33,262 nucleotides of DNA from Sulfurimonas sp. (lineage in GTDB: Bacteria > Campylobacterota > Campylobacteria > Campylobacterales > Sulfurimonadaceae): contig JALWLL010000108.1 in NCBI GenBank assembly GCA_026996295.1, positions 1-33,262 of the forward strand. The letters are read 5' to 3'. The notes beneath the pieces were generated by a model. The model was not told the DNA's origin, ran no database searches, and saw only the letters and a program-made list of their open reading frames with translations. A program made the position numbers and the translations under genes. This document shows positions 15,538-24,549 of the stretch, one piece after another (the first letter of the stretch is position 1; every line of letters begins with the position of its first letter).

Positions 15538-16358
15538 ACCGACTTTTTGTAGCATATAAACCATCGGGTATTGGCTCGAACCTCTTTCTCTCAAAGTTAA
15601 AAAGAAAATACAAAACAAAAAAAGCAGGTTTCTCGGGTACACTTGATCCCTTTGCAAAAGGGGTGTTGCTTATAGGGATGGGCTCTCATACGAAACTGTT
15701 TCGTTTTTTAAACAAAACACCAAAAACCTATAGAGCGACCTTATGGCTTGGGGCATGTAGTGACTCTTTAGATACCGAGATGATAGAAAAAGTGCATATC
15801 TTGCAAGGCTTTAGCGAGCAAAGGGTTTTAGAGGTGTTGCACTCACTGGAGGGGGAGCTGGAGTATGAGCCTCCTATTTTCAGTGCCAAACGCATTAACG
15901 GACAGCGGGCATATGATCTTGCAAGAGCAGGAAAAGAGTTCACACTCAACACTATACACTCTAGCGTTTATGATATCAAGCTTCTGAGTTATTGCCATCC
16001 GTTTATAACATTTGAGGCAACTGTTTCAGAAGGAACATATATTCGCTCTTTAGGGTATATGATCGCTCAGAGACTTGGTGTGGAGTGTGGAAGCTTGAGT
16101 GCTTTAGAGAGGCTCAGTGAAGGGCAGTTTCGCTATAATAATGAAGAGGCTTTGGATATAAAAAGCTCTTTAAATATCCCTCAGAATTTTTATACCGGGG
16201 ACAGAGACAATCTCAAATATGGAAGAGTTCTTGCTATAGAAGATCTAAAAGAGAAAAATGACGGGTATTATTGGCTGGATAACGGTGATAATATTTCAAT
16301 TATAAATATTCAAAATCAAACAGTTACATATGAACTGGGTAGGATATATACATGTTAG
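15534..16358 (+). CDS. truB: tRNA pseudouridine(55) synthase TruB
   Basis: 274 residues. The catalytic aspartate lies in GFSGTLDPFAKGVLLIGMG, the TruB signature (family G-T-L-D-P-x-A-x-G-V-L). KTYRATLWLGACSDSLDTEG-like spacing (here SLDTEM), PPIFSAKRINGQRAYDLARA and VSEGTYIRSLG follow in family order. The C-terminal part beyond ~210 is short and weakly conserved. It makes pseudouridine 55 in the T arm of tRNAs. It overlaps the helicase stop by four bases and the csrA start by seven, suggesting strict translational coupling. Confidence 0.95.
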   Translation: MNRLFVAYKPSGIGSNLFLSKLKRKYKTKKAGFSGTLDPFAKGVLLIGMGSHTKLFRFLNKTPKTYRATLWLGACSDSLDTEMIEKVHILQGFSEQRVLEVLHSLEGELEYEPPIFSAKRINGQRAYDLARAGKEFTLNTIHSSVYDIKLLSYCHPFITFEATVSEGTYIRSLGYMIAQRLGVECGSLSALERLSEGQFRYNNEEALDIKSSLNIPQNFYTGDRDNLKYGRVLAIEDLKEKNDGYYWLDNGDNISIINIQNQTVTYELGRIYTC

Positions 16359-16582
16359 TATTAGCTCGAAAATTAGAAGAGTCTATTGTTATTGGAGATG
16401 ATATCACCATAAAGGTTATATCGATTGACAAAGGTGTCGTCAAGCTCGGCATCGATGCACCATCAAATATCTCAATAGTCAGAAGTGAACTTTTAGAAGA
16501 TGTCAAAGACTCCAACATAGCAGCTTCCAAAGAGGTTGCATTGAGTGATTTGAGCACTCTAAGTAAAATACTTAAGAAGTAA
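16352..16582 (+). CDS. csrA: Carbon storage regulator CsrA
   Basis: 76 residues. MLVLARKLEESIVIGDDITI is the typical CsrA N-terminus, and the second conserved block VKLGIDAPSNISIVRSELLE carries the RNA-contacting arginine. CsrA dimers bind GGA-containing leaders and control translation of motility, biofilm and metabolic genes. A ~20-residue tail after the core is unlike E. coli CsrA but not unusual. In Campylobacterota, CsrA is regulated by FliW rather than by CsrB RNAs (family knowledge); fliW is not in this window. The gene overlaps truB by seven bases and precedes ispE by five. Confidence 0.96.
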   Translation: MLVLARKLEESIVIGDDITIKVISIDKGVVKLGIDAPSNISIVRSELLEDVKDSNIAASKEVALSDLSTLSKILKK

Positions 16583-16587
16583 GATCT

Positions 16588-17364
16588 ATGAAAGTGTATA
16601 AAGCGTACGCCAAAGTAAATGTTTTTTTAAAAATTACAGGCACAAGAGGTGTGTACCATGAGATTATCTCACGTTTTATGAAAGTGCAAAATCTTTATGA
16701 TGAACTCTCTTTTATCGCAAAAGATTCAAAAGAGTTTGAGATCATCGGAGATTTTGCCTGTGACACACAGCAAAATACAATATATAAGGCTTATGAAGCG
16801 CTTTTAAAAGCAACATCTTCTGAGTCTTTAGAAGCTTTGATGCAAACATATGCCGTAAAGGTAAAAAAATCGATCCCCGCTTTTGCAGGTCTTGGAGGTG
16901 GAAGCAGTGACGCGGCAACCTATCTGAAGATGTGCAACGAAGTGCTTCATTTGGGATTGAGTCAAAATGAGCTGGCTCAGATAGGTCTTAAAGTGGGTGC
17001 GGATGTCCCCTTTTTTATCTATGACTACAACAGTGCAAATGTCAGCGGCATAGGTGAGGTGGTCGAGGAGTTTAAAGAGGATCTTTTGGCATTTGAGGTG
17101 TTTACTCCGGATGTACAGATCAGTACACCAAAGGTGTATCAGGTTTACAGAGAGTACTTTTTTGACCCCATAGACGGTTTTAGAGTTCAAGAGCTTAAAA
17201 ACACACCCTCTTTGGATATTTTACAAACTATGGCGGCTGATGAGGCAAATGACCTTTTTAAACCGGCTTTACAGCAATATAAAGAGTTAAAAGAGTATTA
17301 TCGTCACGGTTGGCATTTCAGTGGCAGTGGCAGCAGTTTTTTTAAACTAAAAGAGAGTGTATAA
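16588..17364 (+). CDS. ispE: 4-diphosphocytidyl-2-C-methyl-D-erythritol kinase
   Basis: 258 residues of the GHMP kinase fold. [10 protein letters not shown] at the N-terminus carries the conserved Lys/Asn, the ATP-binding loop is [12 protein letters not shown] at ~100-111, and GADVPFF holds the catalytic Asp. [12 protein letters not shown] is the C-terminal motif 3. It phosphorylates CDP-methylerythritol in the MEP isoprenoid pathway. It is slightly shorter than E. coli IspE (283), as expected in Campylobacterota. It shares one base with smpB (TAATG). Confidence 0.94.
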   Translation: MKVYKAYAKVNVFLKITGTRGVYHEIISRFMKVQNLYDELSFIAKDSKEFEIIGDFACDTQQNTIYKAYEALLKATSSESLEALMQTYAVKVKKSIPAFAGLGGGSSDAATYLKMCNEVLHLGLSQNELAQIGLKVGADVPFFIYDYNSANVSGIGEVVEEFKEDLLAFEVFTPDVQISTPKVYQVYREYFFDPIDGFRVQELKNTPSLDILQTMAADEANDLFKPALQQYKELKEYYRHGWHFSGSGSSFFKLKESV

Positions 17365-17816
17365 TGGGTGAAACGATAGCAAAGAACAAAAAAGCTTATC
17401 ATGATTATTTTATAGAAGAGAAGTTTGAAGCGGGTCTTGTACTTACGGGCAGTGAAGTGAAGGGGATACGAGCCGGACGGGTAAACCTAAAAGACAGTTT
17501 CATACGTTTTGTCGCTGATGAAGCCTTTTTGTTCAATGCCCATATAGGGCGGCTTGAGACAACGCATCATTATTATTCTCATGAAGAGAGAGGCAGCAGG
17601 AAACTTTTGCTGCATAAAAAAGAGCTGCAAAAGATGCACAAAGCTGTCACACGTGATGGCTATACCATCGTACCTTTACAACTTTACTTTAATGCACGCA
17701 ATATTGTAAAACTGCAAGTTGCCATAGCAAAGGGAAAACAACTGCACGACAAAAGAAATGACTTAAAAGAAAAAGATCAAAAACGTGATATAGCAAGAGC
17801 TATGAAGGATTATTAG
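17364..17816 (+). CDS. smpB: SsrA-binding protein SmpB
   Basis: 150 residues with the SmpB signature: [69 protein letters not shown] and the basic tail [20 protein letters not shown]. It is the tmRNA partner that recruits ssrA RNA to stalled ribosomes. The ssrA gene itself is not seen in this window. One-base overlaps join it to ispE upstream and to the M23 peptidase gene downstream. Confidence 0.96.
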   Translation: MGETIAKNKKAYHDYFIEEKFEAGLVLTGSEVKGIRAGRVNLKDSFIRFVADEAFLFNAHIGRLETTHHYYSHEERGSRKLLLHKKELQKMHKAVTRDGYTIVPLQLYFNARNIVKLQVAIAKGKQLHDKRNDLKEKDQKRDIARAMKDY

Positions 17817-18685
17817 TGAAGTTTTTTTTAGCTATCTTTTTACTTTTGTCCTCTTTACATGCTCTTAATGTTGAGATATCAAGCTCAGAAGTGGCAAACG
17901 GAAAAACCGTTTTGTTTGTCTTTGAGAAAGAAAAAGATGTAAAATACAAGAGTTTACTCTACAATGACAAATACTACACAATATCGCAACACCCTCTTAG
18001 CAAGAGTAAAATGTACGCTCTTGTACCCATAAGTTATTATGAAAAACCAAGTGATAAAAAAGTAAAGTTGTTCTATGAAGAGAAAGAAAAAGAGAGAGAA
18101 AAAACATACTTTTTACGGGTGAGGGATGCTCAGTATACAAAAGAAAACATCAAAGTAAGCAACTCAAAAGTACACCTGAGTGCAAAAGATAAAAAGCGGG
18201 CATCAAAAGAATACACAGAAGCCATGAAAGTGTACAACACTGTGTCGCCCAAGAGCTACATAAGTTCTGAATTTATCGCTCCCTTGCAAAGCAAGATCAC
18301 AAGCTCTTTTGGAAAAGCAAGGGTATATAATGGTACACTCAAGGGGTATCACAGTGGAACAGATTATCGAGCTAAAGTGGGTGAGAGAGTAAAAACAGCC
18401 AATGACGGTGTCGTGGTGCTGGTAAAAAATAGATTTTACTCGGGCGGTTCTATTGTCGTTGATCACGGGCAGGGAATATATACATGCTATTTTCACCTGA
18501 GTCGCTTTCACGTAAAAGAGGGTGAGAGAGTAAAAAAGGGACAGGTTATCGGACTTTCGGGTAAAAGCGGAAGGGTGACAGGTCCACATTTACATTTTGC
18601 TGCTAGAGTAAACGGTGTACAGGTTGATCCACTTCAGTTGATGGCACTTATGAATGAGAATATTTTAAACAAGGATGATAGATGA
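17816..18685 (+). CDS. Exported M23 (LytM-type) metallopeptidase
   Basis: 289 residues starting at a GTG that overlaps the smpB stop. The N-terminus KFFLAIFLLLSSLHA is a signal peptide with probable cleavage near residue 17. A ~130-residue beta-rich region precedes the C-terminal M23 domain (~160-280), whose zinc ligands are visible as HSGTD (H-x3-D) and HLHF (H-x-H), with a further conserved His in YFHLS. All ligands are present, so an active periplasmic endopeptidase on peptidoglycan cross-links is expected. It is related in layout to the cell-shape peptidases Csd1-3/Pgp3 of helical relatives, but which one it matches cannot be said from sequence inspection. Confidence 0.9.
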   Translation: MKFFLAIFLLLSSLHALNVEISSSEVANGKTVLFVFEKEKDVKYKSLLYNDKYYTISQHPLSKSKMYALVPISYYEKPSDKKVKLFYEEKEKEREKTYFLRVRDAQYTKENIKVSNSKVHLSAKDKKRASKEYTEAMKVYNTVSPKSYISSEFIAPLQSKITSSFGKARVYNGTLKGYHSGTDYRAKVGERVKTANDGVVVLVKNRFYSGGSIVVDHGQGIYTCYFHLSRFHVKEGERVKKGQVIGLSGKSGRVTGPHLHFAARVNGVQVDPLQLMALMNENILNKDDR

Positions 18686-19266
18686 CAGTATTTCAACTAC
18701 TACTACTCGGTGCGGCGGCGTTTTTCGCCTATAAAATATATGAGCACATACAAACTTTGCAAGAACCAAAAGATGGTGACGGCTCAAGAACAGCCGATGC
18801 TTTTTCAACGTTTGATGCAACAGATCTTATAGAAAAAGCTGATGAAGCTATGCAAAAAGGGGATTTGCAAAAAGCTTTGGCTATTTACTCAGAGGCAAAT
18901 ATTAAAGCGCCAAACTCTTCTGAGACACTTTTTAAAATGGGTTATACACTTGCACTTCAAGAGAGAGACACAGAAGCTTTAGAGTACTACAAAGAGGCTT
19001 TGGAACTTGATAAAAGCAACACCTATATCCATCAGGCGATGGCTTCTATATATAGAAAAAACGGTGAGTACTCATCTGCTAGGATGCATCTAAACGAGTC
19101 TCTTGCCATAGATGATTCCAATCCGATTACATACTATAACTATGGAAATCTTTTAGCGGATATGAAACACTTTGATGAAGCAAAAGAGATGTATAAAAAT
19201 GCTTTGGAGTTAGATGCTGATTTTGTTGAAGCAAAAGAAGAACTAGAAAAACTCCAAGAGAAGTAA
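18682..19266 (+). CDS. Membrane-anchored TPR protein
   Basis: 194 residues, overlapping the M23 peptidase stop by four bases. An N-terminal membrane helix (TVFQLLLLGAAAFFAYKIY) acts as anchor. A short linker and at least three or four tetratricopeptide repeats from ~55 follow (ALAIYSEANIKAPNSSETLF, ALEYYKEALELDKSNTYIHQ and AKEMYKNALELDADFVEA). TPR arrays are protein-binding scaffolds. Coupling to an envelope peptidase suggests a role in organising envelope enzymes, but the partner is unknown. Confidence 0.85.
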   Translation: MTVFQLLLLGAAAFFAYKIYEHIQTLQEPKDGDGSRTADAFSTFDATDLIEKADEAMQKGDLQKALAIYSEANIKAPNSSETLFKMGYTLALQERDTEALEYYKEALELDKSNTYIHQAMASIYRKNGEYSSARMHLNESLAIDDSNPITYYNYGNLLADMKHFDEAKEMYKNALELDADFVEAKEELEKLQEK

Positions 19267-19269
19267 GCT

Positions 19270-19992
19270 ATGAAAATTTCACATATTTATGAATATTTAG
19301 ATAATTTATCTCCATTTGAACTACAAGAGTCGTGGGATAATTCCGGTCTGCTTATTGGCGATTTTTCCCAAGAGGTTACTCAAGTTGTTCTGAGTATAGA
19401 TGTGGATGAAAAACTTGTTGATTCACTTGATGATGATACGCTTCTTATTACACATCATCCCATCATATTTGGCGGTCTTAAACAGTTGGAGTTTAGTAAA
19501 TATCCTGCAAATTTAATCCAAAAAATGATCAAAAAAAATATCTCCAACATTGCGATGCACACCAATTTTGATCAGACCCATCTCAACGAATATGTTGCAC
19601 AGGAAGTTCTTGGATACACCATAACTCATAAAGATGGTTTTGTTGCTTATTTTGATGTAAATGAAGATTTTACCACTTTTTCAAAAAAAGTTTCTTCAGC
19701 TTTTGGACTTTTGCATGCAAGATGTGTTAAATGTAGTGATATTGTAAAAAGAGTTGCACTTACAACAGGATCAGGATGCTCTTTAATGCGCTCTATAGAC
19801 GCGGACTGCTTCTTGACAGGTGATGTGAAGTACCATGATGCGATGGAAGCAAAAAGCATAAAACTCTCTTTGATTGACATTGGACATTACGAAAGTGAGC
19901 ACTTTTTTGCACAAATTTTACAAACACATTTGAAAAATTTAGGTTTAGAAGTTATAATTTCATCATCGGAAAACCCATTCACCTATATCTAG
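19270..19992 (+). CDS. Nif3-like dinuclear metal protein (YbgI/DUF34 family)
   Basis: 240 residues, the length of the short bacterial form. Metal-binding residues are visible as LITHHPIIFGG (HH), the AMHTNFDQ segment (H and D), and C-terminal GHYESEHF (H and E). The N-terminus SPFELQESWDNSGLLIGD is also typical. Members form toroidal hexamers with a two-metal site; the biochemical role is still debated. It is placed before the zinc-ribbon gene, as I recall from C. jejuni. The ATG at 19270 lies three bases after the TPR gene's stop. Confidence 0.92.
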   Translation: MKISHIYEYLDNLSPFELQESWDNSGLLIGDFSQEVTQVVLSIDVDEKLVDSLDDDTLLITHHPIIFGGLKQLEFSKYPANLIQKMIKKNISNIAMHTNFDQTHLNEYVAQEVLGYTITHKDGFVAYFDVNEDFTTFSKKVSSAFGLLHARCVKCSDIVKRVALTTGSGCSLMRSIDADCFLTGDVKYHDAMEAKSIKLSLIDIGHYESEHFFAQILQTHLKNLGLEVIISSSENPFTYI

Positions 19993-20043
19993 CGATTTTT
20001 ATAGTCAAAAGTGGTACAAAAAAGCAAGCCAAAAAGGAGCCCA

Positions 20044-20757
20044 ATGAACCAGCATCTAAAACAACTAATAGACCTTTCTTATGTAGATAAAGAGATCGAT
20101 GCATTCGAACCTCAGATAGAAGAAGCAAACTACAAGTATGAAGCAGCACTGGCAAAAAAGCAAAGTATAGACTCAGATATCGAAAATCTTACAAATGAGA
20201 TCAAAGAGGAAGAGCTTAAAAAGCACAAAAATGAATTGCACCTTCAAGAACTTTCAGCAAAATTGGAAGAGAACTCTAAAAAAAGTGCTGAAGTAAAGAC
20301 TGAACGTGAGATGAAATCTTTACAACTTGAAGAGGAGATTGCAAAAGAGCAGGTGACTTTTGCAAATGAAGAGATCGAGAGACTTGAAAAGATCATTGAA
20401 GCTAAAAAAGAGCAGGTTGAAGCTTCTAAAGCATCTTTGGTAGAACTTGAAACAAACCTTGAGGCTGTAAAAGCAGAAGTTGATGAAAAACTGGCAGTGA
20501 TTAACAAAGCAAGACAAGAAGTGTTTGCTAAAAAAGAGAAGCTTGTCGGCACGATGAACCAAAAAGGTTTGTCTTTTTATCAAAAAATTCGTCGTTGGGC
20601 TAAAAACTCTACAGTAGTTCCTGTAGAAGATCAAGCCTGTATGGGATGTCATATGGTTATCAGCGATAAGATATATGCCGATGTAATAAAAGCTGAGGAG
20701 ATTACAACATGTCCACACTGTGGTCGTATTCTCCATGTGGAAGCTACTGAAGAATAG
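20044..20757 (+). CDS. Coiled-coil protein with C-terminal C4 zinc ribbon
   Basis: 237 residues from the ATG at 20044, which has a strong AAAAAGGAG site upstream; a frame-extending ATG at 20011 lacks one. Residues ~10-170 are a long Glu/Lys-rich coiled coil with heptads. The C-terminus carries two CxxC pairs, CMGCHMVIS and CPHCGRIL, forming a zinc ribbon (DUF164/zf-C4 family, like Chlamydia CT398 and H. pylori HP0958). HP0958 (FlgZ) binds flagellin mRNA and RpoN and is needed for flagellum assembly, so a similar role is possible here. That transfer of function is family knowledge plus inference. Confidence 0.88.
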   Translation: MNQHLKQLIDLSYVDKEIDAFEPQIEEANYKYEAALAKKQSIDSDIENLTNEIKEEELKKHKNELHLQELSAKLEENSKKSAEVKTEREMKSLQLEEEIAKEQVTFANEEIERLEKIIEAKKEQVEASKASLVELETNLEAVKAEVDEKLAVINKARQEVFAKKEKLVGTMNQKGLSFYQKIRRWAKNSTVVPVEDQACMGCHMVISDKIYADVIKAEEITTCPHCGRILHVEATEE

Positions 20758-20759
20758 GC

Positions 20760-21932
20760 TTGAAGCCGTTTACTTTTTTTTATTATATTTTAAGTGTAGT
20801 GCTCTATTTGGTGGCACTGCCACTTTTAATTACTCTCTCATTTAAGCAAAAATACAAACAATCTATTCCTGCACGTTTTTTTCTTTTTAAAAATCCAAAA
20901 TTTAAAAAAGATGAGGGTATTTGGTTTCATGTGTGCTCTTTGGGTGAAGCAAAGGCTCTGCGTCCTATTCTTGAGTTGATCAACACAAATAAGATCAAGA
21001 TCACAACAATCACGCAAACCGGAAATCAAGAGGCTAAGAAATACAACGCAGAAGTAAGATACCTTCCCTATGAGATGTTTTTACCTTTTTGGATGAAAAA
21101 ACAAAAGCTTTTAGTGGTGTTGGAAGCGGAGTTTTGGTATATGCTTTTTAGAGTAGCTGCAGCGCAGGGAACAAAGGTTGTTCTACTCAACGCCCGTATA
21201 TCAGAAAAAAGTGCAAAAAAGTACTTACAGTTTGCCTGGTTTTACAGGCGGCTTCTAGAGAATGTGGAAGTTATTTATGCGCAGAGTGAGGCAGATAAAA
21301 ACCGTTTTTTGGCACTAGGAGCTAAAAATATAGAAGTGATCGGAAATATAAAACTTGCTCAGAAGATCGAAAAAACCAAAGAGTATCTCAAACCTCTCAG
21401 GCAGACCATAGTAGCGGCGAGTACACATGATGGTGAAGAGCAAAGCATACTTGAAGCTTTTGAAACCTACAGGAAAAACAATGATGCTGCACTGATAGTA
21501 GTACCGAGACATCCTGAGCGATTTGAAGATGTGTATGCTCTTATGGAGGCGTTTGCAGAAAAAAATGCCTGGAGCATCTCCAGATTCTCTCAATCGCAGA
21601 AGTTTGATAAGGATCTTGTCTTGGTAGATGCAATGGGTGAACTCAATAACATCTATGCCATAAGCGACATAGCGATTTTAGGTGGAGCTTTTAAAGATGA
21701 TGTGGGTGGTCACAATCCGCTTGAACCGGCATACTTTAACTGTAAGATCATTACAGGAAAGCACTTTTTTCATCAAAAAGAGCTTTTTAAATATATACAC
21801 CATGTTCAATACATTGAAGACAATGAGATTGCACAAGCTCTAGAAATCTCCAAAGAGTTACCCGGTTCGATGGTGGAGCAAGAGATAGATTTACAAACGA
21901 TAGTGAATAAAATATTACAAAGCAGGAGCTGA
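20760..21932 (+). CDS. waaA: 3-deoxy-D-manno-octulosonic acid (Kdo) transferase WaaA
   Basis: 390 residues from a TTG start two bases after the zinc-ribbon stop. An N-terminal membrane anchor (YYILSVVLYLVALPLLITL) is followed by a GT-B glycosyltransferase. Family signatures are WFHVCSLGEAKALRPI with the catalytic Glu, LEAEFWYMLF, NARISEKSAKKY, IGNIKLA, VVPRHPERF, and ILGGAFKDDVGGHNPLEPA. It adds Kdo to lipid A precursor on the cytoplasmic face of the inner membrane. Length is slightly under the usual ~420. The following RluA-type gene starts after one base. Confidence 0.93.
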   Translation: MKPFTFFYYILSVVLYLVALPLLITLSFKQKYKQSIPARFFLFKNPKFKKDEGIWFHVCSLGEAKALRPILELINTNKIKITTITQTGNQEAKKYNAEVRYLPYEMFLPFWMKKQKLLVVLEAEFWYMLFRVAAAQGTKVVLLNARISEKSAKKYLQFAWFYRRLLENVEVIYAQSEADKNRFLALGAKNIEVIGNIKLAQKIEKTKEYLKPLRQTIVAASTHDGEEQSILEAFETYRKNNDAALIVVPRHPERFEDVYALMEAFAEKNAWSISRFSQSQKFDKDLVLVDAMGELNNIYAISDIAILGGAFKDDVGGHNPLEPAYFNCKIITGKHFFHQKELFKYIHHVQYIEDNEIAQALEISKELPGSMVEQEIDLQTIVNKILQSRS

Positions 21933-21933
21933 A

Positions 21934-22668
21934 ATGGCAGAAGAAAAAGCGTATAAATTATTGGCCCAACAAGAGGGGATTTCAAACTCTCAGGCAAAGT
22001 CTATGATAGACAGGGGTTTGGTATATGTAGGTAACAAAAAGGTTATGATTGCTCGTGGAGAGATCGATACAAAAACGATCTTTAGAGTACAAAAAATAGA
22101 AAAATTAAAGCCTATATTTGAAAATGATGATATAGTAGTGGTTGATAAACCCGCATTTGTGAACTCAGATGAGATTGAGCGACAGATAAAAGGTGCAAAA
22201 CTTTTACACAGACTTGATCGTGAAACAAGCGGTGTTTTGATGCTTGTGAAAAATGAAGAGTTTCGTGAGCGTGCAATTAAAGAGTTTAAAAAAGACAAGG
22301 TTTATAAAGAGTATATTGCATGGGTTGAGGGGATTGTAACAGAGCCTCATGATATCGATAAGCCGATACTAACCCAAAAGAAAAACAACAAAGCATACTC
22401 AAATGTATCGGGAAAAGGAAAACCTGCAAGAACAGAAGTGTTTCCTGATATAGTAAGTGCAAGAAAAACAAAAGTGAAGTGTATCATCCATCATGGAAGA
22501 ACACACCAGATAAGAACACACCTTCGCTATATCGATCACCCGATTGTCGGTGATGAACAGTATGGCGGAAGACGTGCAAAAAGAGTGATGCTTCATGCAT
22601 ATAAAGTAAGACTCTTAGGGATGGAGTTTGTCGCAAAAGAACCGAGTGCTTTTGTGAACTTTGAATAA
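21934..22668 (+). CDS. RluA-family 23S rRNA pseudouridine synthase with S4 domain
   Basis: 244 residues. An N-terminal S4 RNA-binding domain (AYKLLAQQEGISNSQAKSMI, then DRGLVYVGNKKV) precedes a RluA-type catalytic domain. The active-site Asp lies in LLHRLDRETSGVLMLVKN. GRTHQIRTHLRYIDHPIVGD is the second family signature. It isomerises specific uridines in rRNA; which position cannot be decided by eye. The domain is shorter than E. coli RluC/D. It follows waaA by one base. Confidence 0.92.
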   Translation: MAEEKAYKLLAQQEGISNSQAKSMIDRGLVYVGNKKVMIARGEIDTKTIFRVQKIEKLKPIFENDDIVVVDKPAFVNSDEIERQIKGAKLLHRLDRETSGVLMLVKNEEFRERAIKEFKKDKVYKEYIAWVEGIVTEPHDIDKPILTQKKNNKAYSNVSGKGKPARTEVFPDIVSARKTKVKCIIHHGRTHQIRTHLRYIDHPIVGDEQYGGRRAKRVMLHAYKVRLLGMEFVAKEPSAFVNFE

Positions 22669-22688
22669 AAGATAAAACAACTGAGCCT

Positions 22689-23063
22689 ATGCAAAAGATA
22701 TATAAAGCGCAACATATATTTAATATTATTACAAAAGAGGGGACACAAGAGAGAACTCTGGCAACTGAAGAGAAGATGCCCGTGCTTGTAGTTAATGATA
22801 AAAATGCCACCTTGGAGTTTATTCTTGAGGGGATGATCTTTCAGGAGATAAAAAGATTTGTGAAGGTGTCAAAAATCTTAAATCAGTGGCATGATGAAGA
22901 TGATGGTTCTGTGCTTTATTGCCAGGAAGATAATAAGCTGATAACAGCTGAGATAGAGGGTAAGATCTTGGCTAAAAGTTTGGTGATAACTGAACTCAAT
23001 GAGAGTAAAGATCAAATGATAGAGTACTTTTACGACTTGACACTGAGTGAATTTAAGTACTAG
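22689..23063 (+). CDS. Conserved hypothetical protein, 124 residues
   Basis: I do not recognise this protein. It has no signal peptide, membrane helix or metal-binding cluster. Composition is acidic with beta-strand-like alternation (MPVLVVNDKNATLEFILEGM, SVLYCQEDNKLITAEIEGKI). It lies 20 bases after the pseudouridine synthase gene and before the ffh promoter, so it probably ends the waaA transcript. The start shown has only a weak ribosome site (GAGCC). Coding is supported by uninterrupted frame, codon use like its neighbours, and position between two convergent-free conserved genes. Confidence 0.65.
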   Translation: MQKIYKAQHIFNIITKEGTQERTLATEEKMPVLVVNDKNATLEFILEGMIFQEIKRFVKVSKILNQWHDEDDGSVLYCQEDNKLITAEIEGKILAKSLVITELNESKDQMIEYFYDLTLSEFKY

Positions 23064-23097
23064 TGAATATAAAAGAAAACGTAAAGTAATATCTCGA

Positions 23098-23103
23098 TAT
23101 AAT
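23098..23103 (+). promoter_or_regulatory. Probable -10 box of ffh
   Basis: TATAAT in CTCGATATAATTCGCC, 44 bases before the ffh ATG. A strong AAGGAG ribosome site at 23137-23142 follows. Confidence 0.65.
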
Positions 23104-23147
23104 TCGCCACTTTTTATACCAATATAAGAGAAGTTTAAGGAGACTAT

Positions 23148-24503
23148 ATGTTTGATACGTTAACGGATTCATTTACAAATGCCATAAAGAAAATTCGTTT
23201 TCATGATGATGACAAAGCTCTGACAAAAGCGCTCAATGAACTCAAAAAATCTCTTTTAAAAGCTGATGTAAACCATAAAGTTGTCAAAGAGCTGATAACA
23301 AAAGTTCAGCTTGAAACCAAGAAAAATGGTATCGGGAAAGAACAGTTTTTAGATGCACTCAGAAAAACACTCAATGAGCTCCTTGAAGTCGGCGGCAACA
23401 GAGGTTTTACTTTTGCACCCAACCCACCAACCGTTATCTTAATGACAGGTCTTCAAGGTTCGGGTAAAACTACCACGACCGGTAAACTTGCGCTCTATCT
23501 GAAAAATAAACAGAAAAAAGTTCTTATTGTCGCAGCAGACCTTCAGCGTTTAGCAGCCGTTGAGCAACTTCGCCAAATCACTTCTCAGATAGAGGTAGAA
23601 CTTTATGATGATGAAGCAACAAAAAATCCTGTTGAAGTGGTTCGCTCGGCGATAGAGTATTCCAAGTCAAAACTTTATGATGTTATTCTTATAGATACTG
23701 CGGGACGTTTGGCAATAGATGATGAGCTTATGGATGAGCTTGAAGCTGTGAAGCAAGTTGCTTCCCCTGATGAGATCTTTTATGTGGCTGATTCTTTAAC
23801 AGGTCAGGATGCTGTAAGAACAGCAACTACATTTAAAGAAAAAATAGGTATCGACGGAGTGATCCTTTCAAAATACGATGGCGACGCAAAAGGTGGTGTT
23901 GCCCTTGGTCTTGCTTCTCAGGTTGAAGTACCACTGCGCTTTATAGGTAGCGGTGAAAAGATGGAAGATCTTGAGGTTTTCCTTCCTGAACGTGTTGTGA
24001 ACCGCCTTATGGGTCTTGGTGACATTGAAGGGCTTGCTGAAAAAACAGCTTCTGTGATTGATGAGAAACAAGCAAAAAAACTCACGAAAAAGATCCAAAA
24101 AGGAAAGTTTAACTTCAATGACTTCTTGGAACAGATGGAATCCATGAAGAAAATGGGTAGCATGAAATCACTTCTTGGGATGATTCCCGGCATGGGCAAT
24201 ATGTCAAAAGCTTTGAAAGATTTTGATCTTGAAAATTCAAGTGAACTTAAAAATATCAAGGCGATGGTGAGTTCCATGACAGCCAAAGAGAGAGAAAATC
24301 CTGATCTCTTAAACAACTCCCGTAAACAAAGAATCGCAAAAGGTTGTGGTCTGGAAATTGTTGAGATCAACAGAATGATCAAGCAGTTTAAAAATGCCGG
24401 TAAAATGGCGAAAAAATTCTCAGGTAAAAACGGGATGAAGCAACTACAATCTATGATGGGACAAGCAGGTGGTCCGGGTGGCATGGGCGGTTTACAAAAA
24501 TAG
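23148..24503 (+). CDS. ffh: Signal recognition particle protein Ffh
   Basis: 451 residues. The N domain (1-~90, with ALNELKKSLLKADVNHKVVK) and the G domain follow the SRP54 pattern, with P-loop GLQGSGKTTTTGKLA, ADLQRLAAVEQL, DTAGRLAIDDEL and SKYDGDAKGGVALG. The methionine-rich M domain (~300-430) has MIPGMGNMSKAL and the RNA-binding helix near SRKQRIAKGCG. The tail is Gly/Met-rich. It binds signal peptides and 4.5S RNA for co-translational targeting to FtsY and SecYEG. It is followed by a 260-base gap with RNA-like structure before rpsP; I saw no 4.5S RNA signature in that gap. Confidence 0.97.
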   Translation: MFDTLTDSFTNAIKKIRFHDDDKALTKALNELKKSLLKADVNHKVVKELITKVQLETKKNGIGKEQFLDALRKTLNELLEVGGNRGFTFAPNPPTVILMTGLQGSGKTTTTGKLALYLKNKQKKVLIVAADLQRLAAVEQLRQITSQIEVELYDDEATKNPVEVVRSAIEYSKSKLYDVILIDTAGRLAIDDELMDELEAVKQVASPDEIFYVADSLTGQDAVRTATTFKEKIGIDGVILSKYDGDAKGGVALGLASQVEVPLRFIGSGEKMEDLEVFLPERVVNRLMGLGDIEGLAEKTASVIDEKQAKKLTKKIQKGKFNFNDFLEQMESMKKMGSMKSLLGMIPGMGNMSKALKDFDLENSSELKNIKAMVSSMTAKERENPDLLNNSRKQRIAKGCGLEIVEINRMIKQFKNAGKMAKKFSGKNGMKQLQSMMGQAGGPGGMGGLQK

Positions 24504-24537
24504 TTCGACTTTCATTGCTTTTTAGTGAAACTTTGGC

Positions 24538-24543
24538 TATAAT
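24538..24543 (+). promoter_or_regulatory. Probable -10 box upstream of the structured ffh-rpsP leader
   Basis: TATAAT in GGCTATAATTGCGC, 35 bases after the ffh stop. Transcription would begin near 24550, just before the first hairpin. Confidence 0.65.
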
Positions 24544-24549
24544 TGCGCT

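Noticed and set aside
20320-20736. A 138-codon reverse frame inside the coiled-coil zinc-ribbon gene
   Set aside because: It is antisense of Glu/Lys-rich repeats, giving a Phe/Leu/Ser-rich translation; not a gene.
23918-24484. A 188-codon reverse-strand open frame opposite ffh
   Set aside because: Mirror frame of the Met/Gly-rich M domain; Pro/Phe/Ile/Ser-rich translation typical of antisense reading.
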